Shown here: positions 1-9,477 of the stretch, in pieces | Position numbering within the stretch: the stretch's first letter is position 1 | Layout: each line of letters starts with the position of its first letter | Source: Pseudolabrys sp. FHR47 | GTDB taxonomy: Bacteria; Pseudomonadota; Alphaproteobacteria; Rhizobiales; Xanthobacteraceae | Direction of reading: 5' to 3' | NCBI RefSeq assembly: GCF_005153485.1 | Contig: NZ_CP039740.1 | Span: 310,001-374,000 of the forward strand | Length of the DNA: 64,000 bases | Position numbers and translations under genes: made by a program | The notes under the pieces: model-generated | Database searches by the model: none | What the model was told of the DNA's origin: nothing | What the model saw: the letters and a program-made list of their open reading frames with translations, nothing else

Positions 1-745
1 GATGCTGCGGGTCGGCGAACAGGCGCTCCGTTGCGTTCTGCTCCATCATCTGGCCGGAATACATCACGGCAACGCGCTGTGCCGTCTCCGACACCACGCC
101 CATATTGTGCGTGATGAGAATGAGCGCCATGCCGCGTTCGCGCTGCAGGCTCATCAGGAGGTCGAGGATCTGTGCCTGGATGGTGACGTCGAGCGCTGTG
201 GTCGGCTCGTCCGCGATCAGAAGCTTCGGATTGCAGGCAATGGCCATGGCGATCATGACGCGCTGGTTCATGCCGCCGGAAAGCTGGTGCGGATAAGAAT
301 CGAGGCGCGATTCCGGCGCCGGGATGCCGACTTGCTCGAGCAGTTCGATGGAGCGCTTGCGTGCCGTCTTGCGGTCCATCTTCTCGTGCAGCCGCAAGGT
401 TTCCATGATCTGGAAACCGACCGTGTAGCAGGGATTCAGGCTGGTCGCCGGCTCCTGGAAGATCATCGACATGTCCTTGCCGACGATGGCGCGGCGCTGC
501 GCCTCGCTTAAAGCGAGAATGTCCTGTCCGCAGACCCTCAGTTTGTCGGCGCGTACGATGCCGGGATAGGGCACCAACCCCATCGCGGCGAGCATGGCGA
601 CGCTCTTGCCGGAGCCGGATTCGCCGACAATGCCGAGCACTTCGCCCACCTCGACCTGGAGCGACACGCCGTCGACGGCGCGCAGCAGGCCCTGCGACGA
701 CGGGAATTCGACGATGAGGTTTTCGATCTCGATTGCGGCCATCAT
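1..745 (-). CDS. Peptide/nickel-type ABC transporter ATP-binding subunit (DppD/OppD-like), 3' end outside the window
   Basis: This is a cytoplasmic ATPase of a peptide or nickel importer. About 248 residues are visible, read on the minus strand from ATG-ATG at 745/742; the C-terminus lies beyond position 1. The Walker A motif GESGSGKS is at about residues 41-48, the signature [12 protein letters not shown] near 150 and Walker [13 protein letters not shown] just after it. The start lies 2 nt after the stop of the upstream permease gene, and the set ATPase-permease-permease-binding protein is the usual dpp/opp layout. A second ATPase (DppF-like) would be expected beyond the edge. The substrate cannot be read from the sequence. 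Confidence 0.9.
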   Translation of the reverse strand, partial: MMAAIEIENLIVEFPSSQGLLRAVDGVSLQVEVGEVLGIVGESGSGKSVAMLAAMGLVPYPGIVRADKLRVCGQDILALSEAQRRAIVGKDMSMIFQEPATSLNPCYTVGFQIMETLRLHEKMDRKTARKRSIELLEQVGIPAPESRLDSYPHQLSGGMNQRVMIAMAIACNPKLLIADEPTTALDVTIQAQILDLLMSLQRERGMALILITHNMGVVSETAQRVAVMYSGQMMEQNATERLFADPQH

Positions 746-747
746 CG

Positions 748-1659
748 TCACCGCTTGAGTTTCGGATCGAGGGCATCGCGCAGGCCATCGCCGAGCAGGT
801 TGAAGGCCAAAACGGTGATCAGGATCATGATGCCGGGGAAGGTGACGACCCACCAGGCGCGCAGCACGAATTCGCGGGCGTCGGCGAGCATGGTGCCCCA
901 TTCCGGCGTCGGCGGCTGCGCGCCGAGCCCGATGAAGCCGAGCGCCGCGGCATCGAGAATGGCGGTCGAGATGCCGAGCGTGGCCTGCACGATCAAAGGC
1001 GCGGCGCAGTTCGGCAGGATTTCCTTGACGATGAGGCGCAGGTTGCCGGCGCCGGTCAGCTTCGCCGCGGTGACGTAATCCTTCGCCGTTTCGGCGATCA
1101 CGGTCGCGCGCACGATGCGCACATAATGCGGCAGCAGAACGATGGCGACCGCGATCAGCGCATTGATGATGCCGGGTCCGAGAATGGCGACAATGATGAT
1201 AGCGAGCAGCAAGGTCGGCAGCGTCAGGAGAATGTCCATCAGCCTCATGATGGCGATCTCGACGATGCCGCGGAAAAATCCGGCGATCAGGCCGAGAATG
1301 GTGCCGACGGTCACCGACAGCGCCACCACGGCGATGCCGATAAGCAGTGACAGCCGCGCGCCGTAGATGAGCCGCGAAAGCATGTCGCGGCCGATTGCGT
1401 CGGTGCCGAGCCAATGCGCGGTCGTGCCGCCGGCCTGCCATGCCGGCGGTTTCAGGAAAGCCTGCGGGTTGGTCGTGATCGGCGAGTAGGGCGCGAAAAC
1501 TTCGGCCAGCGCGCCGAGCAAGACCAATACAACAATGGTGGCGAGCCCGATGACGGCGCCGCGGTTGGCGGCGAAATAGGAGACGAATTCGACAAACGGA
1601 TGCGGCGGGCCCGCCGGAGCCTTGCGCGCAACAGTCCCGGGTGCGGCGGTCTCGCTCAT
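748..1659 (-). CDS. ABC transporter permease, DppC/OppC-like
   Basis: A 303-residue inner-membrane permease of the binding-protein-dependent peptide importer family. A cytoplasmic N-terminal tail is followed by a first membrane span (residues about 35-55), a periplasmic loop containing the family-typical [19 protein letters not shown], and five more spans. The EAA-type loop that contacts the ATPase is near residues 195-225. Its ATG overlaps the stop of the upstream DppB-like gene by 4 nt (1656-1659), so the two permeases are probably translated in a coupled way and form the membrane heterodimer. Confidence 0.92.
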   Translation of the reverse strand: MSETAAPGTVARKAPAGPPHPFVEFVSYFAANRGAVIGLATIVVLVLLGALAEVFAPYSPITTNPQAFLKPPAWQAGGTTAHWLGTDAIGRDMLSRLIYGARLSLLIGIAVVALSVTVGTILGLIAGFFRGIVEIAIMRLMDILLTLPTLLLAIIIVAILGPGIINALIAVAIVLLPHYVRIVRATVIAETAKDYVTAAKLTGAGNLRLIVKEILPNCAAPLIVQATLGISTAILDAAALGFIGLGAQPPTPEWGTMLADAREFVLRAWWVVTFPGIMILITVLAFNLLGDGLRDALDPKLKR

Positions 1660-2666
1660 CGCTGATGCCTGATGCGCGGATTGATCAGGCCGTAAGCCAT
1701 GTCGACCAGAAGATTGACCGTCATGATGATGGCACCAATGATCAGCGTGCCGCCTTGCAGCACCGGATAATCACGCCGCGCGATGCCGTTGATCAGCCAG
1801 GAGCCGACGCCCGGCCAAGAGAAGATCGTTTCGGTCAGGATGGCGCCGGTGAACAGCACTCCGACCTGCAGGCCGATGACGGTGACGATCGGGATCAGCG
1901 CATTGCGGAAGGCATGTACGGTGACGACGCGCATGTTCGACAAACCCTTGGCGCGCGCCGTGCGGATGTAATCCTCGCCCAGCACTTCGAGCATGGCCGA
2001 GCGTGTCATGCGCGCGAACACCGCGAGCGGTACGGTGCCAAGCACGATCGCCGGCAGAATGAGATGCGAGACCGCGGAGCGGAAGGCGTCGAAGTCGCCG
2101 GCGAGCAACGTGTCGATCAGCAGGAAGCCTGTTTTCTGTTCGACGAAGTACAGCACGGCGATGCGGCCAGACACCGGCGTCCAGCCGAGCTGCACCGAGA
2201 ACAGGAGGATCAGCAGCAGGCCCCACCAGAAAATCGGCATGGAATAGCCGGTCAGCGACACAGCCATGATGCCCTGGTCGAAGATGGAATTGCGGCGCAC
2301 GGCGGCGAGGATGCCAGCCGGGATGCCGACCAGCAGTGCGAAGGCGATGGCACAAAGCGAGAGTTCGACGGTGGCCGGAAACAGGCTGGCGAATTCCTCG
2401 ATCACCGGTTTGTGCGAGACGATGGAGCGGCCGAGATCGCCCTGCGCGAGGCGCGCGAGATAAAGGCCGTACTGCACGATCACGGGCCGGTCGAAGCCGT
2501 ATTCAGCCCGCAGACGTGCGTGCTCGGCGGCATCGATGCCGCGCTCGCCGGCCATGGTCTCGATCGGATCGCCGGGGATGAGCCGGATGAGGACAAAGAC
2601 GAGCAGGGTGATGCCGATGAAGGTCGGAATCACCAGGCTGACGCGGGTTAGAATAAATCGAAGCAT
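1656..2666 (-). CDS. ABC transporter permease, DppB/OppB-like
   Basis: A 336-residue inner-membrane permease, partner of the downstream DppC-like protein. It begins with the family-typical N-terminus [20 protein letters not shown] (first membrane span) and the short RLIPGDP loop. The C-terminal half holds the conserved cytoplasmic ATPase-contact segment around [12 protein letters not shown]. About 50 nt separate it from the binding-protein gene upstream, so all four genes probably form one transcript running from about 4.33 kb to beyond the window start. Confidence 0.92.
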   Translation of the reverse strand: MLRFILTRVSLVIPTFIGITLLVFVLIRLIPGDPIETMAGERGIDAAEHARLRAEYGFDRPVIVQYGLYLARLAQGDLGRSIVSHKPVIEEFASLFPATVELSLCAIAFALLVGIPAGILAAVRRNSIFDQGIMAVSLTGYSMPIFWWGLLLILLFSVQLGWTPVSGRIAVLYFVEQKTGFLLIDTLLAGDFDAFRSAVSHLILPAIVLGTVPLAVFARMTRSAMLEVLGEDYIRTARAKGLSNMRVVTVHAFRNALIPIVTVIGLQVGVLFTGAILTETIFSWPGVGSWLINGIARRDYPVLQGGTLIIGAIIMTVNLLVDMAYGLINPRIRHQR

Positions 2667-2715
2667 GGAAATGGAAACAGGGCGCCCATGTTAAAGGGCG
2701 CCCCGTTTCTTTCGC

Positions 2716-4326
2716 TTACTTGATATCGACGCCGTAGAAGGTATGGCGGCCGAAGGGCGACAGTTTGAAGTCGACCACTTCCTTGCGCACCGGCTTGAGC
2801 TGCACCGAGTGCGCGATGGTGAACCACGGCGCCTGCTCCTTGAACACGACCTGGGCCTGTTCATAGAGCTTGGTGCGTTCGGCCTGATCGCTGACCGACT
2901 TCGCCTTGATCACCAGATCCTCGAAGGGCTGGTAGCAGAACTTGGCGATGTTCGAGCCGTTACCTTTGGCCGATGAGCAGCCGAGCAGGGTGTTGAGGAA
3001 GTTGTCCGGATCGCCGTTGTCGCCGGTCCAGCCGAGTTGCGCCATCATGTGTTCGCCGGCCTGAGCGCGCTTGCGGTATTCGCCCCATTCGAAGCTCTTG
3101 ATCTCGGCCTTAACGCCGATCTTGGCGAGGTCGGCCTGCATCAGTTCGGCGATACGCTTGGCGTTCGGATTATACGGACGCTGCACCGGCATGGCCCAGA
3201 GATCGGTCTCGAAGCCGTTGGGATAGCCGGCTTCGGCGAGCAGCTTCTTGGCCGCCTCCGGATTGTACGGATCGTCCTTCACGTTCTTGTTGTACGACCA
3301 CATGGTCGGCGGGATCGGGTTGGTCGCCGGCACGCCGCTCGACAGGAACACCGCCTCGACGATGGCTTTCTTGTTCATCGCCATGTTGAGCGCCTTGCGC
3401 ACGCGCACGTCGTCGAAAGGCTTCTTGGTGGTGTTGTAGGCGAGATAGCCGATGTTCAGGCCGGGCTGTTCGAGCACGGTGACATTCGGATCCTTGCGGA
3501 TGGCGTCGAGATCGGCGGGGTTCGGATAGGGCATGACATGGCATTCGCCCTTCTGCAGCTTGGCCCAGCGCACCGAGGCATCCGGCGTGATCGAGAAGAT
3601 CAGATCGTCGATCTTGGCCTTGCCGCCCCAGAACTGCGGAAACGCCTTGTAGCGGATGATGGCGTCCTTCTGGTACTGCACCAGATAGAACGGGCCCGAG
3701 CCGATCGGCTCCTGGTCGACCTTCTCCGGCGTGCCGGCTTTGAGCATCGCGTCGGCATATTCCTTCGACTGGATGCCGGCATATTCCATGGCGAGGTCGG
3801 AGAGGAACGGCGCCTCCGGCATGTTGAGCGTAATCTTGACGGTGTAGTCGTCGACCTTCTCGACCGACTTGAGCAGCTTCGGCATGCCCATGTCGTTGAA
3901 GTAGGAGTGGTTCGAGCTCGTCACCTTGAAGTAGGGGTGCTCCGGTTTCCACTGCCGCTCGATGGCGAAGATGATGTCGTCGGCATTCATGTCGCGCGTC
4001 GGTTTGAAGTTGGCGTTGGAATGCCACTTCACGCCCTTGCGCAGATGGAAAGTGTAGACGGTGCCGTCGGCGGAGATATCCCATTTCTCGGCGAGACCGG
4101 GGACCACCTTGGTCGTGCCACGCTCGAAATCGACGATACGGCTGTAAATCTGGCTGTTCGCATCGAACGACGTGCCGGTGGTGTTGATGCCGGGATAGAA
4201 GTTTTCCGGGCTGCCCTCCGAGCAATAAACGAGCGTCTTGGCGGACAAAGGCGTGGCAAAAAGAGCGGGCGTGGCAAAGAGCGCCGCCGTGATAGCGAGC
4301 GCGGACAGGCTGCGGATGTGTGGCAT
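2716..4326 (-). CDS. ABC transporter periplasmic substrate-binding protein, DppA-like (SBP family 5)
   Basis: An exported protein of about 536 residues that captures the substrate for the importer encoded downstream. It opens with a Sec signal peptide (short basic start, hydrophobic stretch, predicted cleavage near Ala-Leu-Ser-Ala), followed by an SBP_bac_5 domain with the YCSEGSPENFYPG opening typical of dipeptide-binding proteins. I chose the ATG at 4326: an AGAGGG ribosome-binding site lies 5 nt upstream, inside a TTG-initiated extension that would start at 4341. As the first gene of the operon, its expression probably sets that of the whole set. Dipeptide is likely, but haem, oligopeptide or nickel cannot be excluded. 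Confidence 0.9.
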   Translation of the reverse strand: MPHIRSLSALAITAALFATPALFATPLSAKTLVYCSEGSPENFYPGINTTGTSFDANSQIYSRIVDFERGTTKVVPGLAEKWDISADGTVYTFHLRKGVKWHSNANFKPTRDMNADDIIFAIERQWKPEHPYFKVTSSNHSYFNDMGMPKLLKSVEKVDDYTVKITLNMPEAPFLSDLAMEYAGIQSKEYADAMLKAGTPEKVDQEPIGSGPFYLVQYQKDAIIRYKAFPQFWGGKAKIDDLIFSITPDASVRWAKLQKGECHVMPYPNPADLDAIRKDPNVTVLEQPGLNIGYLAYNTTKKPFDDVRVRKALNMAMNKKAIVEAVFLSSGVPATNPIPPTMWSYNKNVKDDPYNPEAAKKLLAEAGYPNGFETDLWAMPVQRPYNPNAKRIAELMQADLAKIGVKAEIKSFEWGEYRKRAQAGEHMMAQLGWTGDNGDPDNFLNTLLGCSSAKGNGSNIAKFCYQPFEDLVIKAKSVSDQAERTKLYEQAQVVFKEQAPWFTIAHSVQLKPVRKEVVDFKLSPFGRHTFYGVDIK

Positions 4327-4511
4327 TGGGATCCCTCTCAATGGCCGGGGAGGCGCCCCTCTGCGTCTCTAATCCCAGCCCACTGAGCGGAAATGCTAGC
4401 CCAACGTTTTGATGCCGTCACGCAGTCGCGTGGCGCACCTTCTCGTGAAATCGTCGGATGCAGAATTGGAACCGGGCGGCGGTCAAGGACCTGTGCGGGC
4501 GTCCGGAAAAT

Positions 4512-4587
4512 TGGTGGAGCCAGGCGGGATCGAACCGCCGACCTCCTGCATGCCATGCAGGCGCTCTCCCAGCTGAGCTATGGCCCC
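4512..4587 (-). tRNA. tRNA-Ala (anticodon GGC)
   Basis: A complete 76-nt cloverleaf read on the minus strand, starting GGGGCCA and ending with an encoded CCA. The acceptor arm pairs GGGGCCA with TGGCTCC (one G-T wobble), the D arm contains AGCTCAGCTGGGAGAGC, the anticodon stem CCTGC/GCAGG encloses the loop ATGGCAT (anticodon GGC), and the T arm contains GGTTCGATCC. It lies between the importer operon and the TIGR02300-type gene; no T-run terminator is visible after it. Confidence 0.97.
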
Positions 4588-4671
4588 GTAACGGGAGCAG
4601 ATGACTAGTCGGAAACGAAAGAAAAAGCAAAGGGTCCGATTAGTCCAGCGAAGGCTGATTTTGAGCCAGCC

Positions 4672-5079
4672 TTACTGTTCCTCTTCCTTCTCGATGCCGT
4701 CGCCGATGATATCGGTGACGTCGTCATCGCCTTCTTCCTCTTCCTGGATGAAGGCATCATCGTCAAGACCCTCGTCGTCGGCCTCGATTTCGTCGTCTTC
4801 GGCGACGACTTCGCCCCGCTTCTTGGGCTTGCCCTTCTGCTCGTTGTCGGCGTCCTCGAGCGAGACGAATTCGGCGTCCGCGGTCTCCGGAACGATCGTC
4901 TCGGCCTCTTCGGCGGCCACAGGGCGGGCGGTCTCCGGCCGTGCACGCGACTGCGGCGGCGCGACGATGGGAACAATCTTGCCCGTATAGGGCGAAATCA
5001 CCGGCGACTTGCCCATGTCGTAAAATTTACGACCGGTGTCCGGGCAGATGCGCTTGGTGCCGAGTTCGGGTTTGGCCAC
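4672..5079 (-). CDS. TIGR02300 (FYDLN_acid) family protein with acidic C-terminal tail
   Basis: A 135-residue protein of unknown function. The N-terminal 35 residues look like a zinc ribbon that has lost its metal ligands: where relatives have CPxC twice, this has C12-P-D-T15 and S29-P-Y-T32. The FYDL signature reads FYDM. The remaining two thirds are very acidic (runs such as EEEEGDDD) and probably disordered. The start is GTG at 5079, with an AGGA about 9 nt upstream. It sits next to tRNA-Ala and divergently from aroA. The family assignment is from memory of the motif; no biochemical role can be stated. Confidence 0.85.
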   Translation of the reverse strand: MAKPELGTKRICPDTGRKFYDMGKSPVISPYTGKIVPIVAPPQSRARPETARPVAAEEAETIVPETADAEFVSLEDADNEQKGKPKKRGEVVAEDDEIEADDEGLDDDAFIQEEEEGDDDVTDIIGDGIEKEEEQ

Positions 5080-5280
5080 GTGCGAGCGTCCTAGGAAATG
5101 CCGTTGAAAATCATGGGTCGGATTGGCGCTTCACTTGGCTAGTTGCGAGGCCCCTGTCAATAGCGGCAAACAGTCGGGAATTGGGCAGCCCGGGCGAGGA
5201 TGACGCCTCGCGGACCGGCGTGATACGAGGACCCCGCTTTCACGTCCGTCGTCCGACCAGTTTCAAAGGATACCAGTCAC

Positions 5281-6621
5281 TTGAGCGAGGCCCCCCGCAC
5301 CCCTCTGACCGCCCGTGCCAGCGGCCCCCTGACTGGGCGTCTGCGAGTGCCCGGCGACAAGTCGATTTCGCACCGGGCGCTGATTCTGGGCGCCATGACG
5401 GTCGGCGAAACGAAGGTTTCCGGCCTCCTGGAGGGCGAGGACGTCCTGAATACCGCCGGCGCCATGCGGGCGCTGGGCGCCAAAGTCGAGAACCTGGGGA
5501 GCGGAAATTGGCGTATCCACGGCGTCGGCGTGGGCGGCTTTGCTCAGCCGGAAGCGCCGCTCGATTTCGGCAATTCCGGCACCGGCTGCCGGCTTGTGAT
5601 GGGCGCGGTGGCCGGCTGTCCGATCACGGCGGTTTTCGACGGCGATGCCTCGCTGCGAAAGCGCCCGATGCGGCGGATCCTCGATCCGCTCGCCAAAATG
5701 GGCGCCCGGGTGCTCGACCAGGCCGAGGGCGGCCGCCTGCCACTGACCCTCAAGGGCGCGACCGACCCCCTACCGATCGAATACGAGACCCCGGTGGCTT
5801 CGGCGCAGATCAAGTCGGCAGTGCTGCTGGCCGGTCTCGCCGCGCCCGGCGAAACCGTCGTCATCGAGACGGAGGCCTCGCGCGACCACACCGAAAAGAT
5901 GCTCAAGCATTTCGGCGCGAAGATCGTCTCCAAGCCGCATGGCGACCATGGCCGTCGCATCGTGCTGCAGGGACAGCCCGAGCTTGAGCCCGCGGATATT
6001 GCGGTGCCCGCCGATCCGTCCTCGGCGGCGTTTCCGCTGGTCGGCGCCCTGATCGTGCCGGGCTCGGAGGTCATCCTCGACGGCGTGATGCTCAACCCGT
6101 TGCGTACCGGACTGTTTACCACCTTGCGCGAAATGGGCGCCAAGATCGCGGAAGAGAACAGACGCGACGATGGCGGCGAGGAGGTCGCTGACCTGCGCGT
6201 GACCTTCTCTACGCTCAAGGGTGTCGACGTACCGGCGGCGCGCGCGCCGTCGATGATCGACGAATATCTCATCCTCGCGGTCGCCGCGGCTTTCGCCGAG
6301 GGCACGACGCGTATGCGCGGGCTCAAGGAACTGCGCGTCAAGGAAAGCGATCGCCTGGAAGCGACCGCCGATATGCTGCGGGTCAACGGTGTTACGGTCG
6401 AGATTGAGGACGACGATTTGATCGTTCACGGCATGGGCGCGGGCGGCGTGCCCGGTGGCGGCGAGGTGAAGACGCACATGGATCACCGCATCGCCATGTC
6501 GGCTTTGATGATGGGCCTGGCGTCAAAAGAGCCCGTCCGCATTGACGATTCGGCCTTCATTGCCACCAGCTTCCCGGGCTTCGTCGATCTGATGAAGGGA
6601 CTGGGGGCGGACTTGTCGTGA
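5281..6621 (+). CDS. aroA: 3-phosphoshikimate 1-carboxyvinyltransferase (EPSP synthase), class II
   Basis: It joins phosphoenolpyruvate to shikimate-3-phosphate, the sixth step of the shikimate pathway to aromatic amino acids. The 446 residues fit the family. Class II hallmarks are present: GDKS near residue 25, SAQIK near 178 and RDHTE near 200. The glyphosate-site loop reads [10 protein letters not shown] with Gly at residue 100, where the resistant CP4 enzyme has Ala, so it should be inhibitor-sensitive. It starts with TTG at 5281, with AAAGGA about 10 nt upstream. The stop overlaps the GTG of cmk by 4 nt, so the two genes are probably translationally coupled. Confidence 0.95.
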   Translation: MSEAPRTPLTARASGPLTGRLRVPGDKSISHRALILGAMTVGETKVSGLLEGEDVLNTAGAMRALGAKVENLGSGNWRIHGVGVGGFAQPEAPLDFGNSGTGCRLVMGAVAGCPITAVFDGDASLRKRPMRRILDPLAKMGARVLDQAEGGRLPLTLKGATDPLPIEYETPVASAQIKSAVLLAGLAAPGETVVIETEASRDHTEKMLKHFGAKIVSKPHGDHGRRIVLQGQPELEPADIAVPADPSSAAFPLVGALIVPGSEVILDGVMLNPLRTGLFTTLREMGAKIAEENRRDDGGEEVADLRVTFSTLKGVDVPAARAPSMIDEYLILAVAAAFAEGTTRMRGLKELRVKESDRLEATADMLRVNGVTVEIEDDDLIVHGMGAGGVPGGGEVKTHMDHRIAMSALMMGLASKEPVRIDDSAFIATSFPGFVDLMKGLGADLS

Positions 6622-7241
6622 TCATCGCCATCGACGGGCCGGCCGCGTCCGGCAAGGGTACCATCGGCAAGCGCCTCGCCGCGCATTACGGCCTGCGCCA
6701 TCTCGACACCGGTTTGCTCTATCGCGCCGTCGGCAAGACCGTGCTCGATGCCGGCAAGTCGCCTGACGACAGAGAGGCCGCCATCGCTGCCGCGCAATCG
6801 CTCGACCTCACCCGTTTCGATGAAGCGACGCTGAAGGGTGCCGAGGCCGGCGAAGCGGCGTCGCATGTTTCGGCGATCCCGGAAGTGCGCGCGGCGCTGG
6901 TGGATTATCAGCGCGCCTTCGCCGCGGAAGAGCCAGGCGCCGTGCTCGACGGCCGTGATATCGGAACGGTCATCTGCCCGGACGCCGATGTGAAGATTTT
7001 CGTCACCGCAAGCCCCGAAGTGCGGGCGTCGCGTCGCGGCAAGGAATATCGCGCCGCCGGCCAATCCATCGACGATGCCACCGTGCTCGCCGACATCCGC
7101 AAGCGCGACGAACGCGATTCCTCGCGCGCCGCCTCGCCCTTGAAGCAGGCCGACGACGCCGTGCTGCTCGACACCACGGCCATGGGCGTCGAGGAGGCGG
7201 TCGCCGCGGCGATTACCATCGTCGAGGCGCGCCGCGGCTAA
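6618..7241 (+). CDS. cmk: (d)CMP kinase
   Basis: Cytidylate kinase phosphorylates CMP and dCMP with ATP in the cytoplasm. The 207-residue protein starts with GTG in a GTGA overlap with aroA. The P-loop [10 protein letters not shown] covers residues 6-15, the CMP-binding segment [16 protein letters not shown] is near residue 112, and the arginine-rich lid ([10 protein letters not shown]) is near 155. The order aroA-cmk-rpsA is widely conserved in proteobacteria, which supports all three calls. Confidence 0.95.
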   Translation: MIIAIDGPAASGKGTIGKRLAAHYGLRHLDTGLLYRAVGKTVLDAGKSPDDREAAIAAAQSLDLTRFDEATLKGAEAGEAASHVSAIPEVRAALVDYQRAFAAEEPGAVLDGRDIGTVICPDADVKIFVTASPEVRASRRGKEYRAAGQSIDDATVLADIRKRDERDSSRAASPLKQADDAVLLDTTAMGVEEAVAAAITIVEARRG

Positions 7242-7332
7242 GTTGCTGGAATCACGGCGTTATGCCCCAGCCCCCTTGGGGCCGGACCTGGCCCGCCGGG
7301 TCGATTTCTCAAGCAATTGAAGCGCTTATGAC

Positions 7333-7360
7333 TTGCCGGGTGCGTCCGCCTTCGCTATAT
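7333..7360 (+). promoter_or_regulatory. Candidate sigma-70 promoter of rpsA
   Basis: TTGCCG at 7333-7338 and CTATAT at 7355-7360 are separated by 16 nt. CTATAT matches the -10 form common in alphaproteobacteria. Transcription would start near 7367 and leave a leader of about 270 nt before the rpsA ATG. Seen by eye only. Confidence 0.45.
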
Positions 7361-7635
7361 CCGCGCGCATCCGGGCCGCTTCAATTCAGGCGTTGAAGCA
7401 ACCCGAGCGGGCCGAGGAGCGACACCAAACCGCCCCTCGCTGTTGGAGGACAAAAGCCCCGCTCGTGTTTCGGCGTTAAGCGCGCCCCGAACATCGATCC
7501 GTCGTTCCGACCGTACGGCATGAGCGCCGGCTGTCCGTCTTCTTGGCGGATAGTCGCCGAACGTCGTGCCAGACATTCGGCCCGTTCGGGCGGAACGCCA
7601 TTTTCAAACACCGGCGCAGGCAAACAGGAGACTAC
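7361..7635 (+). other. Long 5' leader of rpsA without a convincing gene
   Basis: The stretch between cmk and rpsA (7242-7635) holds no supported gene. Within the presumed leader, GCTTCAA at 7378-7384 and TTGAAGC at 7393-7399 form a 7-bp hairpin; GC-rich segments further on could pair as well. The last part carries the SD CAGGAG at 7625-7630, 5 nt before the rpsA ATG. Ribosomal protein S1 represses its own translation in E. coli, so a structured leader is plausible here, but nothing proves it. Confidence 0.4.
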
Positions 7636-9348
7636 ATGGCTACAGCTGCTGCACCCACGCGTGAAGATTTCGCCGCGATGCTCGAAGAGTCCTTCAACCA
7701 GGGCAGCCCCCAGGAAGGGACCGTGGTTACCGGCAAGATCGTCGGTATCGAAAAGGACATGGCCGTCATCGACGTCGGCGCCAAGACCGAAGGCCGCGTT
7801 GCGCTGCGTGAGTTCGCCGCGCCGGGCCGTACCGCCGAACTGAAGGTCGGCGACGAGGTCGAGGTTTATCTTGAGCGCGTCGAGAACGCGCTGGGTGAAG
7901 CCGTGCTGTCGCGCGACAAAGCGCGCCGTGAGGAAAGCTGGGGCAAGCTCGAGAAGAGCTTCAACAACGGCGAGAAGGTGTCGGGCGTCATCTTCAATCA
8001 GGTCAAGGGCGGCTTCACCGTCGACCTCGACGGCGCCGTGGCGTTCCTGCCGCGCTCGCAGGTGGACATCCGTCCGATCCGCGACGTCACCCCGCTGATG
8101 AACAATGCGCAGCAGTTCCAGATTCTCAAGATGGATCGCCGCCGCGGCAACATCGTCGTGTCGCGCCGCACCGTCCTCGAAGAGACCCGCGCCGAACAGC
8201 GCCAGGAGCTGGTGCAGAACCTCGAAGAGGGTCAGGTCATCGACGGCGTGGTCAAGAACATCACCGATTACGGTGCGTTCGTTGATCTCGGCGGCATCGA
8301 CGGCCTGCTGCACGTCACCGACATCGCGTGGCGTAGAGTCAATCACCCGACCGAAGTGCTCAACATCGGTCAGCAGGTGAAGGTCAAGATCATCAAGATC
8401 AACCACGAGACGCACCGCATCTCGCTCGGCATGAAGCAGCTGCTGGACGATCCGTGGCAGGGCATCGAGGCCAAGTACCCGATCCAGGCCAAGTTCAAGG
8501 GCCGCGTCACCAACATCACCGACTACGGCGCGTTCGTCGAACTGGAGCCGGGTATCGAAGGCCTGATCCACGTCTCGGAAATGTCCTGGACGAAGAAGAA
8601 CGTTCACCCCGGCAAGATCGTCTCGACCTCGCAGGAAGTCGAAGTGCAGATCCTCGAAGTCGATCCGGTCAAGCGCCGCATTTCGCTCGGTCTCAAGCAG
8701 ACCATGCGCAATCCGTGGGAAGTGTTCGTCGAGACGCACCCGCCGGGCTCGATCGTCGAAGGCGAAGTCAAGAACAAGACCGAATTCGGCCTGTTCCTGG
8801 GCCTCGACGGCGACGTCGACGGCATGGTCCATCTCTCGGATCTGGACTGGAAACGTCCGGGCGAGCAGGTGATCGACGAGTACAACAAGGGCGACATGGT
8901 CCGCGCTCAGGTTCTCGACGTCGACGTCGAGAAGGAGCGTATCTCGCTGGGCATCAAGCAGCTGGCCGGCGATCCGATGGCCTCGGGCGCCGCGGGCGAG
9001 CTCAAGAAGGGCTCGGTCGTGACCTGCGAAGTCACCGAGATCAAGGAAGGCGGCATCGATGTGAAAATCGTCGATACCGATCTCGTCGCCTTCATCCGCC
9101 GTGCCGATCTCGCGCGTGAGCGCGCCGATCAGCGGCCGGAACGCTTCTCGGTCGGTCAGAAGGTTGACGCCCGCGTCACCCAGTTCGACCGCAAGACCCA
9201 CAAGATCGGCATCTCCATCAAGGCGCTGGAAGTCGCCGAGGAGAAGGAAGCCATGGCGCAGTATGGCTCGGCCGATTCGGGCGCGTCGCTTGGCGACATT
9301 CTCGGCGCCGCGCTCAAGCAGCGCGAGACCGAGAAGTCGGAAGACTAA
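7636..9348 (+). CDS. rpsA: 30S ribosomal protein S1
   Basis: S1 binds mRNA and helps dock it on the 30S subunit. The 570-residue protein has six S1 (OB-fold) repeats. The central repeats carry clear signatures such as ITDYGAFVDLGGIDGLLHVTD and its near-copy about 85 residues later; the first two repeats are more divergent, as usual. The ATG at 7636 has a CAGGAG ribosome-binding site; an in-frame upstream extension from 7543 is not supported. A strong terminator follows. Confidence 0.97.
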   Translation: MATAAAPTREDFAAMLEESFNQGSPQEGTVVTGKIVGIEKDMAVIDVGAKTEGRVALREFAAPGRTAELKVGDEVEVYLERVENALGEAVLSRDKARREESWGKLEKSFNNGEKVSGVIFNQVKGGFTVDLDGAVAFLPRSQVDIRPIRDVTPLMNNAQQFQILKMDRRRGNIVVSRRTVLEETRAEQRQELVQNLEEGQVIDGVVKNITDYGAFVDLGGIDGLLHVTDIAWRRVNHPTEVLNIGQQVKVKIIKINHETHRISLGMKQLLDDPWQGIEAKYPIQAKFKGRVTNITDYGAFVELEPGIEGLIHVSEMSWTKKNVHPGKIVSTSQEVEVQILEVDPVKRRISLGLKQTMRNPWEVFVETHPPGSIVEGEVKNKTEFGLFLGLDGDVDGMVHLSDLDWKRPGEQVIDEYNKGDMVRAQVLDVDVEKERISLGIKQLAGDPMASGAAGELKKGSVVTCEVTEIKEGGIDVKIVDTDLVAFIRRADLARERADQRPERFSVGQKVDARVTQFDRKTHKIGISIKALEVAEEKEAMAQYGSADSGASLGDILGAALKQRETEKSED

Positions 9349-9382
9349 ACGACGTTCGCCGGTTACCGGCCGTCAACCATCG

Positions 9383-9414
9383 AACCCCGGGGCGCAAGCT
9401 CCGGGGTTTTTCTT
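9383..9414 (+). terminator. Rho-independent terminator of rpsA
   Basis: AACCCCGG (9383-9390) pairs with CCGGGGTT (9401-9408) around a 10-nt loop and runs into TTTTT-CTTT. It lies 34 nt after the rpsA stop. Confidence 0.85.
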
Positions 9415-9477
9415 TGGCGGGTCACCGATCCGTCAGGTAAAAGGGCGGCGGGCTGGGCTTGATATAAGGATGTCCGA

